A stretch of DNA of 64,000 nt, taken from assembly GCF_001640805.2 (NCBI RefSeq), contig NC_066838.1, positions 12,301,132 through 12,365,131 on the forward strand. The letters are read 5' to 3'. The notes under the pieces are model-generated. The model did not search any database. It saw only the letters and a program-made list of their open reading frames with translations, and was not told where the DNA came from. Both the position numbers and the translations under genes were made by a program. This stretch comes from Lates calcarifer. Taxonomy: Eukaryota > Chordata > Actinopteri > Centropomidae. This document shows positions 38,918 to 50,935 of the stretch, in pieces (the stretch's first letter is position 1; each line of letters opens with the position of its first letter).

Positions 38918-41900
38918 GCCCCGGTGCCTCATTAGCAGTGTGTTGTTTTGACGTTTGTCTGCTTTACCAGCCAGACTGTTATAGTCCCAAACGAGGTTAC
39001 CCCCATTTTTCTGCAGCTGCTCAGTGCCAGCCCCTTCAAGGTTGCTGTCAGCAACTAACCAACAAAACACACCACACCTCCACAGTCACCCACAATAACA
39101 ACAGGCCATTTCTTCTGCCTGTTCCCATTGGGCAATATTACAGGGGATGTGTGAAATGAGAAGGGAGGCAACCACAGTTAAGTTTTCTTGTAGCCTCATG
39201 GGTGCCGTAACACTGCTGGGAAATGATCGAACAGTTGCTCCACAGTAAATGCAGCTCTTTGCGATACTGTCCCATACATGCATTATGCACATGGGGAGCA
39301 CTTTGCTAAATCATGGGCAAACACATAATATGTCATGCACATTGATACACTACAGCATACTGCAGCCCCGTGAGTACAGTTTCTTTGGGACCTTTATGAT
39401 CAAATATTCATCACGTCTTTTATTACGGTTTAGTGTACTGGGTACCACTGGCACGAATAAGCACTTCTTTAGATCTGTGACATCTGTAAAAGTGAAAGCA
39501 AAATCATAGTGGTCACACAGGATAAACTGGAATTATATAAATTCTGAATAGTGACTTTCTGTGACCACTTCACATGAAGACTTGCTCTAATATAGCCTCT
39601 CTCTTTACCACGGTCGCTCATTTTGTGCTTTCCCTCGAGCCTGAAGCCAGCAGACTTGAAACTATACTTGAAAACCCATATTTCACAGCTGAATGGTAGT
39701 GCCTCTCTTCCAAGTGAAAGATGCTCTTACTGCAGATTTTCATTTTTCTGACCAACATCCAATCTCTGGGCCATTTCAGTAATGCACCTGCAATATTAGT
39801 TGTCCAGTGTAGAGAGAAAGGAGTTTCTAAAAAGCCTCTTAGTGCTAAAATCCCTTTTTTCTTCTTCTTTGTTTCCATGGGGCATTTTCATCAAAACGCT
39901 ACATGACTTCTGTGAAATCTGTGAAATGATCTACATGAGAAGTGTAATGGAGGAGAGTCAACAGAAGTGACATGAAAGCAATTGAAAATCTGTTATCACA
40001 GCGACAAACCACTCATGCAAAAATATGTTACATGCATAGGCTGAGGCAACGTATACAAATCTGTTCAGTGGATGATCGCATCCCTCCTTGCTCATGTGGA
40101 AAAATAAATGATACACAGCTGGGTGTTCTTGTTGTTGTCAACAGCACATTTGTGAGGTGTTGTCAGCTGTCAGGGCTGGTCATGTGAGGAACAGCAAGAA
40201 GAAGAGCTGTCTGTAAGAAACAAATCTGTCTGCTTCAGCAAAACTGCGAAAAATCTTGGGACTCAACTAAAATCTGTTCTTTCTCTCTCTCAAGCTTTTA
40301 TCCATTGCTCAGGGCAGGAATGTTAGTTATGCCTGTACCAGGGAGAAATGGACTATTACACACAACATTACACAAATTCAATACAGTTTTAGAGACTTAT
40401 TTGCAGTGTAGTAAACATTACTCGAATCACCCTTTCACACTCCAACCTTATAGCATTCTAGTCTAGTGCATGTGGGGGCAGTGTGGCACATATTAACATA
40501 AATAAAGTGCAATGGTATTCTGGTGTGTTTCTTGTGCAATTTTCATATTGTTCATAACATTTTTTTCTTGTAAGGCCAAGGATCAATTAAAAATGTTTAC
40601 CTTCTCTCTCAGGACTACATGTACTACTGATGTTTGTTAAGATGCCACCATCTATGAGAGCTTTCAGTCCTCGTGGACTATGATTTTCCTTATGCCTGCA
40701 TCCTACCAAGACAGATTCAAAAAGACCTGGAGCCCTCCAGGAAGACAATTAGAGTCATCTCTCTCTCTCAGTATGCAGCGTTGCCGTGACAGCAAGCTAT
40801 GAGCACATTGCTGTATGCATAATGTAGCCCCTAAAACTGCACCCTTCGCTGGTCCACGGGAGACCTTTGGCAGGCTGACTGCATGCCACGCCACACTCTT
40901 GAAACTCTAATGAACTGAGTTAATCAAATCAAGTGAGTGGGGGGAATCAACTGGCTCTCATAACCAACAATATACTGTGGCGTGTCATGGCTTGAAGCCC
41001 GGCCAGAAATAGCAGCTCCTCCACCTCTAACGCTAGGTGTTACAGCAGAGTGGAAAAGAGGGTGGTCACCAAGACACGCTGTAAAAAGGATTAGACAGCG
41101 ATCATGTTGCTGTGCTGTGGTATTGTGTGAGTGTTTGCGCCGGCGTGTCAAAATGACGAGCAGCAAGAGCACAAAAAGAGAGATCATGAAAACCCTATTC
41201 AGGATGACAGAGTGGAAAAGGATGGAGTCATGAAAACAAAACAAAGGCATGTCAGTACAGAGAGGAGAGAGTGGAGAAAACAAGAGAGTGACAAAGAGAT
41301 AGATAGAGAAGGACAGATGAAATAAGTGAGAACACATGTCAAAATGAAAACATGCATTCTCACTAGCTGGTTTTAGCCAACAACTTGCCCTTAGCCCCCA
41401 AGGGACGTCTTCAGCTTCTCACACATGTCCAGAAATATCTGTAGGAATGTGTGGACTGCACCACTGCATCATCCCTGGGGGGATATAAGAAATAAAGCTG
41501 CCACTGTCCCTGACTGTACAAATTTGTCGACTCAGATGAATGGAGGCAATGGAGCTCATTATTCATGTGCGATCAATGTAATAGTGATCCCACAATGTAA
41601 TAGTGAGAGTTTTTGGATTTGAGGGACATTTTGAAAGTCAGCGCCACTACTGAGAACATCACGACACAATGCTTAGAACCAGTTTCTTAGCTCTATATAG
41701 CATAGAAGAAAAAACAGAGAAGGTCACACTGGCAAACTAAGACCAGCAGAAGTGTAATACCAGCAGAGGCAGATCACAGACTGTGCAGCCATCTGCTGTC
41801 CTAGCATCACTGCTGCTGTCTGACAGCACTTGTGTTTTACTCTGCATAACAACATGACAGAAAAGACAACTCATCCTGCTGACCTCAGCAACCTTTGATT

Positions 41901-42611
41901 TGACACATGTAAACAGAGCTGCTCTTTTCACTCACATCACCAAGCTCATATTCTTATTATTCTGGAGTATAAAGTAGGGCACCTGGGTTTTGAATTTATA
42001 ATGTGCTGGTAAAAATAAAACCATGAGCTGGGACTGAGGTTTAAGTGTTAATGAGGACACTGAATTTTATTTGTGGATGTTTTGCTGATTGATAATGACT
42101 ACATTATATGTGGTGTATACATGGTGGATATTTGCCATATGAAAATATTCCATTCAAACTGAAGCACTGTTACTGCACTGCAGCTGTAATTATGTATGTA
42201 TGTTTTACTGCATGTGCCAGATATGACTGTGCTCACAATTCATATATCAAAAAGTAAAATATGTACAAGTAAATGTAGGGTCCAGCAACTAAAAATGAAG
42301 CACAACTAAGAGAAATAATGATAAAACACTGTGGGGTTATGTGTGATTACTGTAGAAAAATCAACTTATCATACACTTCTAAGAGCAAAATTGTAATTAA
42401 TTACCTGCCAACTTGTCTCTTGACTACATAAAGTTAACTCACGCTGTGCACTAATCTAAAGAGCATCCAGCTGTGTAACTTATCATAAAGCATTAGATGA
42501 GAATAGTAACAGGGGCTCCACTGAAGTCGACCCACTCCTGTTCATTTAATCACGAGCACAATGTATTTCATCTCCAGCATAAGGTTTCCACAGGGTATAT
42601 GTGTGTAGGTG
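38916..42611. other. Intergenic DNA, nothing recognised
   Basis: No gene or repeat family supported. Confidence 0.45.
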
Positions 42612-42631
42612 AGTGTGTGTGTGTGTGTGTG
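42612..42631. repeat. Microsatellite (GT)n
   Basis: About ten GT units, followed by a G-rich stretch. Confidence 0.9.
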
Positions 42632-42779
42632 AGGGAGGGGAAGATAGATAATTAACTATGAAGCAGTGTATGATTAATGTGCTTCAGGGTACGAGAAGAG
42701 GACGTATGCGATGTGTGATAAGAGAGCACTGTGCAGCAATCCCAGGTATAATCCTGAAAAGTGAGCGGTGTGCAAATGT

Positions 42780-42802
42780 GGGGGGTGGGGGGGTGGGGTG
42801 GG
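42780..42802 (+). other. Strong G-quadruplex motif
   Basis: Four G tracts of 6, 7, 4 and 3 bases are separated by single T residues on the plus strand. Single-base loops give the most stable class of predicted quadruplex. It lies about 1.9 kb upstream of the dclre1b start codon. Confidence 0.8.
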
Positions 42803-42859
42803 CTACAATGGGTTGCTGTCACCATAGAAACGGCCCCATTTAGTAGTAGTGCCCCCCCC

Positions 42860-42885
42860 AACACACACACACACACACACACACA
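42860..42885. repeat. Microsatellite (CA)n
   Basis: Thirteen AC units directly after a C8 run. Confidence 0.95.
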
Positions 42886-43331
42886 TACAGAGCTAAAAAA
42901 TAAAAAAAAATGTCATCTACAAATATTCAAATATTACAGACAGTTTGATGTTTCAGTTTGATCTTCTTAAAAGCATTGTGCCAGATGAGTCAGCCACGGT
43001 CTTAGACAGGAAGCAATCCATCATCCAATATCACAGTCAGGTAAACAATATCTTATACACTGCTGTCTTTGCAGTAGAAGAAAAATAAGCTTCCATATAC
43101 AAGTACATGAGAAATATTCAAGACATTTTATGTTTGTTTTTGTTGTCACCTTGAGGGGAAAAAACATAATGTGCTGCTTTACAACTGAATGGATATTTTT
43201 GCTTTTAGAACTACACTATAAAATCTAAATGAACAGGAAATGTGTATTTTCCTGAATTTGTTAGACCATTGTCTTCTCTGTTTTTACAGACTCTTTTATA
43301 ATATGGGCATCTTGCAAATAAATGTCCTACA

Positions 43332-43336
<5 letters not shown>

Positions 43337-43362
<26 letters not shown>
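43337..43362. repeat. Poly(T) tract of 26 bases
   Basis: Uninterrupted T26. It could be the tail of a reverse-inserted retroposon, but no body was recognised beside it. Confidence 0.95.
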
Positions 43363-44115
43363 GCCAAACATCTAATTGTCATAACAGAACAGTTTTCTCT
43401 CTCTTGGCTCCATCTTGTGGACAGCAGTGAACAAGTCGGTCAATTTCAGGGGGTGCTGTATATGCAGGCTATGTGCTGAACACGGTCGGTCAAGTACATT
43501 TGTTATTGACAGTTTCGTTGTGTGGATCCACAAAATGTGTGTAGCTGAAACTTGGATTTCTTGATTCATTTAGCTTTTTGTATTTTTAGAAGAGGACTTT
43601 AAAAACAGTTCAGTTCTCTAAATCAAAAACCAGAGAAACTGTACAGTAATATGTATAACCAGATTACTTGGACTTGGACTGGAAAAGATGATTGTTCAAA
43701 GGATGTCAGAAACTACTATAAAATTTCTAGTTCTAGCGTAGTTAAAGTGATACCCACTGTTTCCTTTTTAAAAAATAAGTTTTAAATAAGTTTCGTCTTT
43801 AAAGTCCCAACAAGGTTTTACATTTATGAAAGCTAATTTCTAGGAAAAAGGGGGGTATGATCAGATAAGATGATGAAAACTACAGATTACTATCTTTTTA
43901 AAATAAATATAATCATGACTAAAAATTTCATAGTTTTGACTTAGTCTCCCACTTGATAAATATCATCATTTTGGCCTACGATACATCTAATCTATTCTAG
44001 TCAGCAAACTTTTCATTCAGTCAATTTATCTTATTACTTGTACTCACGGAATATCACGGTCCTGCTTTTCTGCTCACTTTGCTGGAGATATTCATTGCGG
44101 CCCCATACGGTCCGA

Positions 44116-44129
44116 CCTCTAGGTGGCAG
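44116..44129 (+). promoter_or_regulatory. dclre1b: CTCF-like motif at the dclre1b promoter
   Basis: CCTCTAGGTGGCAG matches the CTCF core at 13 of 14 positions. It lies about 540 bp upstream of the dclre1b start codon and about 100 bp upstream of a YY1-like AAATGGCGG at 44219-44227. Both motifs are common at housekeeping promoters. Confidence 0.45.
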
Positions 44130-44220
44130 TATACAACAACCAGGACACCAGCTGTACTGCGAACCCCAAGAAGAATAAGAAGAAACGGAAGAGGCGTTGA
44201 GTGTCAAATTGAAAACAGAA

Positions 44221-44280
44221 ATGGCGGGGTGTTTACGCTGTTACTGTAGAACTGTTAGAACTGTAACTGTGAAAATGTAA
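44221..44280 (+). promoter_or_regulatory. dclre1b: Possible upstream ORF in the dclre1b leader
   Basis: A 19-codon ORF starting inside the YY1-like ATGGCGG ends at TAA 44278-44280, 372 nt before the main start codon. If transcription begins upstream of 44221, it would be translated first. The start site is unknown, so its inclusion in the mRNA is uncertain. Confidence 0.3.
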
Positions 44281-44652
44281 CGACAAGCTGTGTGTGATGC
44301 CGATGGTTGGTGTTGCGAAGTAACAAAGAGTAAGTCGGTTAAAGCTAATCTGCGTTAAAACTGTGTTTAGCACAACGTCGGGAGTTCTTTCTCACGTTAG
44401 CTAAAGTTAGCTTCCAATGGGTTCTTTCTCGATTGTTATTGCCAAGCCGCGTTACGTTACAACAGTGCAGTGTATACTGAAACAAACTTATTTTTATGAC
44501 TCACTTCAACAACTGTTACTTCTGCTGGTCTGCGTCGCCAAATAACTAGAAGAGTAGCAGTCAAGTAGATAATTTTACAGTTAACATCAGTCATCAACCC
44601 ACCTGCTGCCGCATCACTGGGTGTTGAACATCCAGGAAAATCACACAGCATC

Positions 44653-47600
44653 ATGTCCGGCAATGGGAGAGTCATCCCGGACACCCCGTTGGCCGTAGAC
44701 TTCTGGCTGGTGCGGAAGTGTCCCGGCACCCGGCTGTTTTTCTTGTCCCACATGCATAGCGACCACACGGTGGGTTTGACCTCCACCTGGAGCAACCGGC
44801 CCATCTATTGTTCACCGACCACTGCTGCACTGCTCAGACTCAAACTACAGGTGAGGAAGGGCGTGGTCGAGAAGGGGGTCATGAAACACGTGCGTGGATG
44901 CACTAGTGACGTGAAAACATACACGTGCACTAGGTCTTAAATCGAGATCCCTTAGAGTTAAGATTTCACGTTATTTCTCTGCTTCACCTGTGACAGCTTA
45001 CCTCAGTGTACTGAACCGTTTTATGTGGATAGGAGCTGTGAAGGGGCATAACAGCTATTTGTCACACACACTTAAACACAATGATTTCTGACTCAGTGTT
45101 TGCATTCAGATGTGGTTTAAAATTCTGTTCTTATATGTTTACAGTGTTAAAACATAATAACTTTTGTGGCTCTTCAAAGCCAATGTAGTTTCCAAGTTTA
45201 GAAAGTTAGATCAGTACTGACTGAATCATTACCAGAACGTGTAATGGTTGACAATTCTCATTTATCTTGCAGACATATTTGTTATGACAAACATTGTTAC
45301 AAACTCATGTCTCGTGGTTAGGCATTACAAATAAGAAATATACTGTAGATTATCAAAAAGATCCAAAAGCTAACAAAGTTAACAAGCATGACAGGGTAAT
45401 TAAAAAGGAAATGGGAATGGGATCTTAGTAAGAAGAGCAGCAAAAAAACAAAACAAGTTTAGTGTTATTTGGCATAGTCGCTGCAAGTCTCTAAAATTTT
45501 AATCAAACACCATCCTTCCTAAAAGATATTATCCTGTTTGGTGTTTTGATGGTGGAGAGTGCTAATATGTAGTCTAAAATCTTCCACAGGTGTGAAGATG
45601 AGTTTAAATTTACTGAATGTGGGGGTCACAGCATATCATTAACGTTCTTTTCATCTTCATCAAACCATTCAGTCATCTTTCATGCTTGTATGGCAATATC
45701 TGCACTCATTTATTCAAGGTTTTCCTTTCTTACTGGTTTAGTTGGGAATTAGAATAAGTTGATAGTTATAAGTTATTTTGTGTAGCTTTGACATGAAAAT
45801 TTCATCATAAGGGTTAGAGTGGTAAAGGGTGTGTTCATTTTTTTTGTACATTCTGCATCTTCTCCTGATTATTTCTCTTTGCTCTCAGGTGAAAGAGCAG
45901 TGGATCCATCCACTAGAGCTGGGTGAGCCATACCTGCTGCCACTGGATGACATTGGCAAGGAGAAGCTAACAGTCACCCTGATAGATGCCAACCACTGTC
46001 CAGGGGCTGTCATGTTTCTCTTTGAAGGCTACTTTGGCTCTATACTGCACACTGGTCAGTGTCTGAATGCTCTGGAAAACAATTTTTATCTGCTTTTTCT
46101 AGGGTGTGAAGAAATATTTAAGTTATGCGCCTTGTGGTTGTTTTTTCAGCATTGACACTCTTCTTCATTTTAGGTGACTTCAGATATGCCCCCTCAATGC
46201 TGCGTGAGCCATGCCTGAGGACAAACACCACTATAGATGTCCTGTACCTGGACAACACCAACTGTGACCCCAACCGCACCTTACCATCCAGACAGCGAGC
46301 CACTCAACAAATCAAAGAAATCATCCGCAGCCACCCCAACCACAATGTTGTCATAGGTAATTTTGTATAGACCTTTTCTTTGACACAGCTTTCTGTTGTA
46401 AACATGTATAAAAAGGTGATTTGATCAAGCGTCACAACAAGCTAACAGCTCATAAACATGATGGTCCATATAGGGGACTTGTTTTTACTTATTGTTTCTT
46501 ATATTATTAGACTGTATCAGTGGCACAGTGCTGCAGTGGTTAGCACTGTCACCTCACAGTTTGGTCGAACTGGGGTCTGAACCCCAGTTCACTTGGGGCT
46601 TTTCTGAGTGGAATTTGTATGTTCTCCCTGTGGCTGCACAGGTTCTCAGTACTTTGGCTTCCTCCCACAGTCCAAAGACATGCAGATTAACTGGCTCCAG
46701 TGCCCCTACAACCTTTAAGGATAAGCAGTATAGATAATGAATGAATATATCATTATTATTATCCCTAGGATGATGGTGAACATCAGTAGCTTAATACAAA
46801 ATTATCAGGTCTTTAAAAAAACTGGAAAACACTGGAAATTGAAATAGTTGGTACTGTGCGTCAGATGAGAAAAAAAATCTTAATTATTATGATGTTATCA
46901 AATATGCAATTGTTATTTAGCTGACTTTGTTGTGCTTTACAGGTCTGTATGCACTGGGAAAGGAGTCCCTGCTGTTGGAGCTGGCGATGGAGTTTAAAAC
47001 CTGGATTGAGGTGAGCTTTGAGAGGATGGAGACCCTCAAAGTTCTAGAGCTGCCTGATGTTTTCACCACTGACCTGGGAGCTGGTCGAATACGAGTTGTG
47101 ATGCAGTCAGAGATCTCTTCTGCCGCTTTGTACCAGTGGAACAAAGAACATCCCACTTTGGCCATCGTCCCCACCAGCAGGCCCCTGGTATCCTTCCACC
47201 CCAGCGTCTATGTGGTGCCCTACTCCGACCACTCCTCTTATCAAGAGCTGGAGGATTTTGTCTCTGCGCTTAAACCTACCTCCATTGTGCCCATTGTAGG
47301 AAACTGTGTACCTGAATATCTCTCTGCCTTACTGCCCAGCAAAAAGCGCCATGAAATCCTGGTGCCTGAGTCAGTCCGACACTACATGTTGAGACAGCCT
47401 GAGAGTGAGCTCAGCTCATCAGTATACACCAGCCTTCGCCGCAGACTCTTCAAACCTCCCCCCAAAGGGGTGGTATTTGAGTCTCCTCTGAGGGGATTCG
47501 TGGGGTCATGCGAAGATGTCTGTGAAGCAGAATGCCTGGAGCAGGATGCTCCCGAGGAAGAGACAGACATAGAAAGTAGTGAAAAGGACTCTGAGTATAT

Positions 47601-48252
47601 CCTTGTGGATATTAGCAAGAAACTCACCCCTAACAAAAACAGAGGAGGGGCTGGAGACATGTGGAGCCTCAATATTGTCCAGACAGTCTCTGAAGATATG
47701 GTGATGGCAGAGCCGGTGGCTCTTAGTCAACTCACCCAGAGAAACTTTGCTCCAGTGGAAATTCTGACAAACTCCAGCGTCTGCTTGAAGCCTGTCAGTA
47801 CGACAAGAATCCCTTTTGAAACGAATACCAAAATACTAAACGAGACAGGATCAAGGCAACATAGCAGTAGTCAACAAAGTGAACATGAAAACGTTGAGAA
47901 CATCCACACGCTGTCACATGATGACAGCATGAGTCAATACAGTGGGCATGGAATCGATCAGGACAACAACATAACATCAGACGACAATAACGTGAGTCGG
48001 CACGCTGGATGTGAAAATGATTGGGACAACAGTGTGACATTATTGCAGAGAAGCCCAGATACCAATTCATCTAGCCTCTGGAATGAGCTGAGGGAAGAGT
48101 ATCTGCAGGAGCTTGAAAACAATATTTTAAAGAACCTACCCTTCACAGAGGAGGACTTTGAGCCCTGGGGCCTCCTGCCACAGAGCTTTGTGAAACAGTT
48201 CGCCCTCTCTCCCCAAAATGATGCAAGAGAGGATGACATGTCAGGAAAATAA
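44653..48252 (+). CDS. dclre1b: DCLRE1B / Apollo (SNM1B), 5'-exonuclease, complete in four coding exons
   Basis: Metallo-beta-lactamase/beta-CASP nuclease that resects 5' ends at leading-strand telomeres with TRF2 and acts in interstrand crosslink repair. Exons are 44653-44850, 45889-46054, 46174-46356 and 46943-48252. All are GT-AG with matching phases, giving 618 aa. Human DCLRE1B also has four exons. Residues 1-66 contain the metal-binding HMHSDH (33-38). Exon 2 holds DANHCPG (99-105), exon 3 GDFRY (122-126), and exon 4 SDHSSY (277-282) in the beta-CASP part. All expected catalytic residues appear present. After about residue 330 the protein is low-complexity and diverged. It includes three degenerate 21-residue repeats (491-553) and, near the C terminus, FALSP (602-606). 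The latter fits the [FY]xLxP motif by which human Apollo (YLLTP) binds the TRF2 TRFH domain. The product is longer than human Apollo (532 aa). The start ATG is followed by the conserved IPxTPxAVDFW segment, which supports the choice. Confidence 0.96.
44851..45888 (+). other. dclre1b: dclre1b intron 1
   Basis: 1038 bp with a GTGAGG donor and a CTCTCAG acceptor. No repeat or nested gene recognised. It separates the codon for Gln66 from Val67 (phase 0). Confidence 0.85.
46519..46746 (+). mobile_element. tRNA-derived SINE in dclre1b intron 3
   Basis: The head has a box-A-like TGCAGTGGTTAGCACTGTC (46532-46550), followed by CACCTCACAG and a box-B-like region around 46571-46585. The body contains TTTGTATGTTCTCCCTGTGG and CTTCCTCCCACAGTCCAAAG, then ACATGCAGATTAACTGG. 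It ends in AGGATAAGCAGTATAGAT and an ATGA-rich tail. This is the typical order of a very common teleost SINE. It lies in the sense orientation in the 586-bp intron and makes up about 40% of it. Confidence 0.8.
47866..48054 (+). repeat. dclre1b: Three degenerate 63-bp tandem repeats in dclre1b exon 4
   Basis: Units at 47866-47928, 47929-47991 and 47992-48054 each encode 21 residues. They share an S-x-x-S/A-G/E core, an acidic middle, and D/E-N before a Thr. Each spans exactly 21 codons, so the frame is kept. Sequence identity between units is low to moderate. Confidence 0.55.
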
Positions 48253-49730
48253 TGTGACCTGAAGTTTTTGCCTTGCTTTAGAGGCCTTGAAGAGTTTCCT
48301 GTCTGTGTTAACATAAGCACTTTAAAGCCACAACACCTTTTTCTCTGTCCTTGGTAACTTCCTACTTTTATATGGTCAAATCCTTTTTGTGCCTCCATTT
48401 TGTGAGGGTGGCATAGAGTTTAGAAAAGCTGGCTTGTGATCAGAAAGTCAGGAGTTGGTCCTTGAACTGGACTTCTGAAGTGATGGACTAACCTTTGGCT
48501 TCACCTTGGCGTCCTGGATGTCTAAGCCATGGCAGCTTTCTGTCTTTAAAGAAATCATCATTTCTTTGTTGTGGTGGAAAAAAAACTAATCGGTGATCTT
48601 AATGGACTTACCATGGATGTGGCTGAGTCAGAGCTCACAGTAGTCAGTGATGTTTGTAAAGTCACATTTCACAATATAAAGAAGTAAGCAATTTCTTTTT
48701 TTTCTTTCTTTTTTGCCTTGAGAACTGGTTGTCTTGAAGCTGTGGTGTTTTTTTTTCCTCCTTCATGAAGTCCTTTGAAATCTGAGTGGATGGAGAAGTT
48801 TTTGCTGCTGCAAAGAACTTTGTTATTGGCCAAAATCTGAATTTAGTTTTAGCCTAAGAGGTAAAACAAAGCAAGATTTTTTTATGCCATATGCCATATC
48901 AGCCTTTTTCACCAAGACTTTTATTTTATATTTTTACAGTGCATCAGTAACATTCTTTTTGGTTAAATTAGAAATTTTCATTAAGGTGTGGTTTTGGTTT
49001 ATCTGTATTTTGCAGTTTTGAGTCAGGAGGAGTTGTTGCACTGGTACTTTATGATGAAATTCTATTATTTTGCACCTGTGGCAATGTTCTTTTCTTTGTT
49101 AATTCACCACTTAAACCAGAAAAAATAGCATATAACACTCCACAGTCCAAAACACTTTAACCCTGACATTACATTTTTTAAAGGAATCAGTGAGAAGTGT
49201 AATTGTTAAAAAGAAGTTATGTTAAATTAGATGAATGTGTATTGAATAGCAGTATTGCTTCTGATTGTATTCCTACAACAGCTTAATGTGTGTTTCATAG
49301 TGTTTCTTGTTCCCATGACCGCCTGCCAACTCCAAGAAGTTGCTGCTATTATCCTTTTTAGATGTTTTGATTTGAGGTGGCAAAAACCAGCGGCATGCCG
49401 CTTGACCACTCTATGGGAATTTAATAGTGTTAATCCCAAATCTTGGACTACAGCACTAAATCTCATTGACCTGTTAACATTTGTGAAACCACACTTTGCC
49501 TTTTTGTTTGGGGAAAAAAATATGACTTTTGGCTGTATTTTATCCAAATAACTAGAAAAAAAGATGCACCAATAGGAAAATCTGTGTTTATTCTAATGAC
49601 TTACTGCATGCTGTATTTACCATTTTTATTCATATTCATGAACAAAGAAGCATTGTTTATTTGATAAATGAAAATGTTCTGCTTCAGTGAGATTAATGTC
49701 TTGTAAAATAAAGGAAAAGTAAACTGTAAC
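48253..49730 (+). other. dclre1b: Probable 3' UTR of dclre1b
   Basis: AT-rich sequence after the stop codon with no canonical AATAAA until 49707. This suggests a 3' UTR of about 1.45 kb. No competing coding sequence was recognised on either strand. Confidence 0.5.
49707..49712 (+). terminator. dclre1b: Candidate poly(A) signal of dclre1b
   Basis: AATAAA, followed within 40 bp by a T/G-rich stretch. A second AATAAA at 49781-49786 is an alternative. Confidence 0.45.
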
Positions 49731-49786
49731 TATAATATTTATGTTGAATGCAGGCTCCTTGGGTTGCTAGTTGTTTCCCCAATAAA

Positions 49787-50935
49787 TTACAGATTTTTTG
49801 CCAATTAATGTGTTTTGGTGTTTCTTTCATGTTTCCATCTTTAGGTCTGATAACTATAAATCTCCAAATACTGCAACGCAGAGAATGTGTTCTTAGCATC
49901 TATTGTACATTTCCTGCTGCAATGGAGTTATTTTTCCATCAGATGGCAGTAGTTTGTTTAAAACATCAGCAGATGCCTCTACTTCATGTTTTGCTCCTCA
50001 TTTAATTAGGCTTTTAGGTTTCTGCAGCATGTCTGATTTTTGCTGAAAAAATATATGAAAAAATAAAAGATGATGTATATTTGGTAGTTAATAGCATGCT
50101 GAGCAGTAATGACTCAGCTTTCAACTAAATCCCATTGTCCCCCATGGGTTTTTTTAAAACTAACATTACACTGCAAATTAAAATCATAAAAATGTTATAC
50201 GATGGCACCAATTAGCACACAAAGAACCAAGCTGATTCCGTCTGATGGTGAAAACCAAGGTCTGACCAATTTTTCTTCTGCACTCATACAAAGACTGCAT
50301 GTTGCACTGCCTGACTACAGAGTAGGACTAGCTGTCACTCATTTTGGCCACCACAGAAAGGAAGTCTGGTCTCTAAGCTTTCTGGTAAGAACTACAGAGA
50401 ACCTAATCCACCATCTAATAGTAAAACCTATCCAGCATCTCTTAGAAAAAAATATTCACACTGGAATAGAAGGTGCGCTCTAAACTGACATAACAGTAAT
50501 ATTTAGATGGCAGAATGTGGTTTATTGAAACATAGTATGTCCCCAGAGTTTAATTGCTTTGTTAAGGGTTAAATATTCTTTTGCTGTGTTACATGCAGTG
50601 ACCCTGAGGACAGACAAAAACCAAACACATCTAAAATTATGGAAAGAGTGGGACAACACTTATTTTTTGTGATTGGACAGAAGCAAAGTCAATTGTTGGC
50701 TTGCATATGACACAGCGAAATGCAGCTGGAGCTACATGGAAGGTGCTACCACAAGCTCGCAAAGTGTGGTTTGCGAAATAGATCCGACTGAGAAATCACA
50801 AGAATTTTTTAGCAGATACCAGTATGACTGTAACAACAGGACTGTTTGGAAGTTCTTATGGGGCTCAGATAATTTTGATGTCCAACATCTTAAGACTCAA
50901 ATGCTCGCATTACACCTCCAGAGTGTCAAAACAAT
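49787..50935. other. Intergenic DNA downstream of dclre1b
   Basis: Two plus-strand open frames (50202-50483 and 50673-50993) are present, but neither resembles a known protein. No gene is called here. Confidence 0.4.

Noticed and set aside
47382..48398. Minus-strand open frames opposite dclre1b exon 4
   Set aside because: Antisense shadows of the conserved Apollo coding frame.
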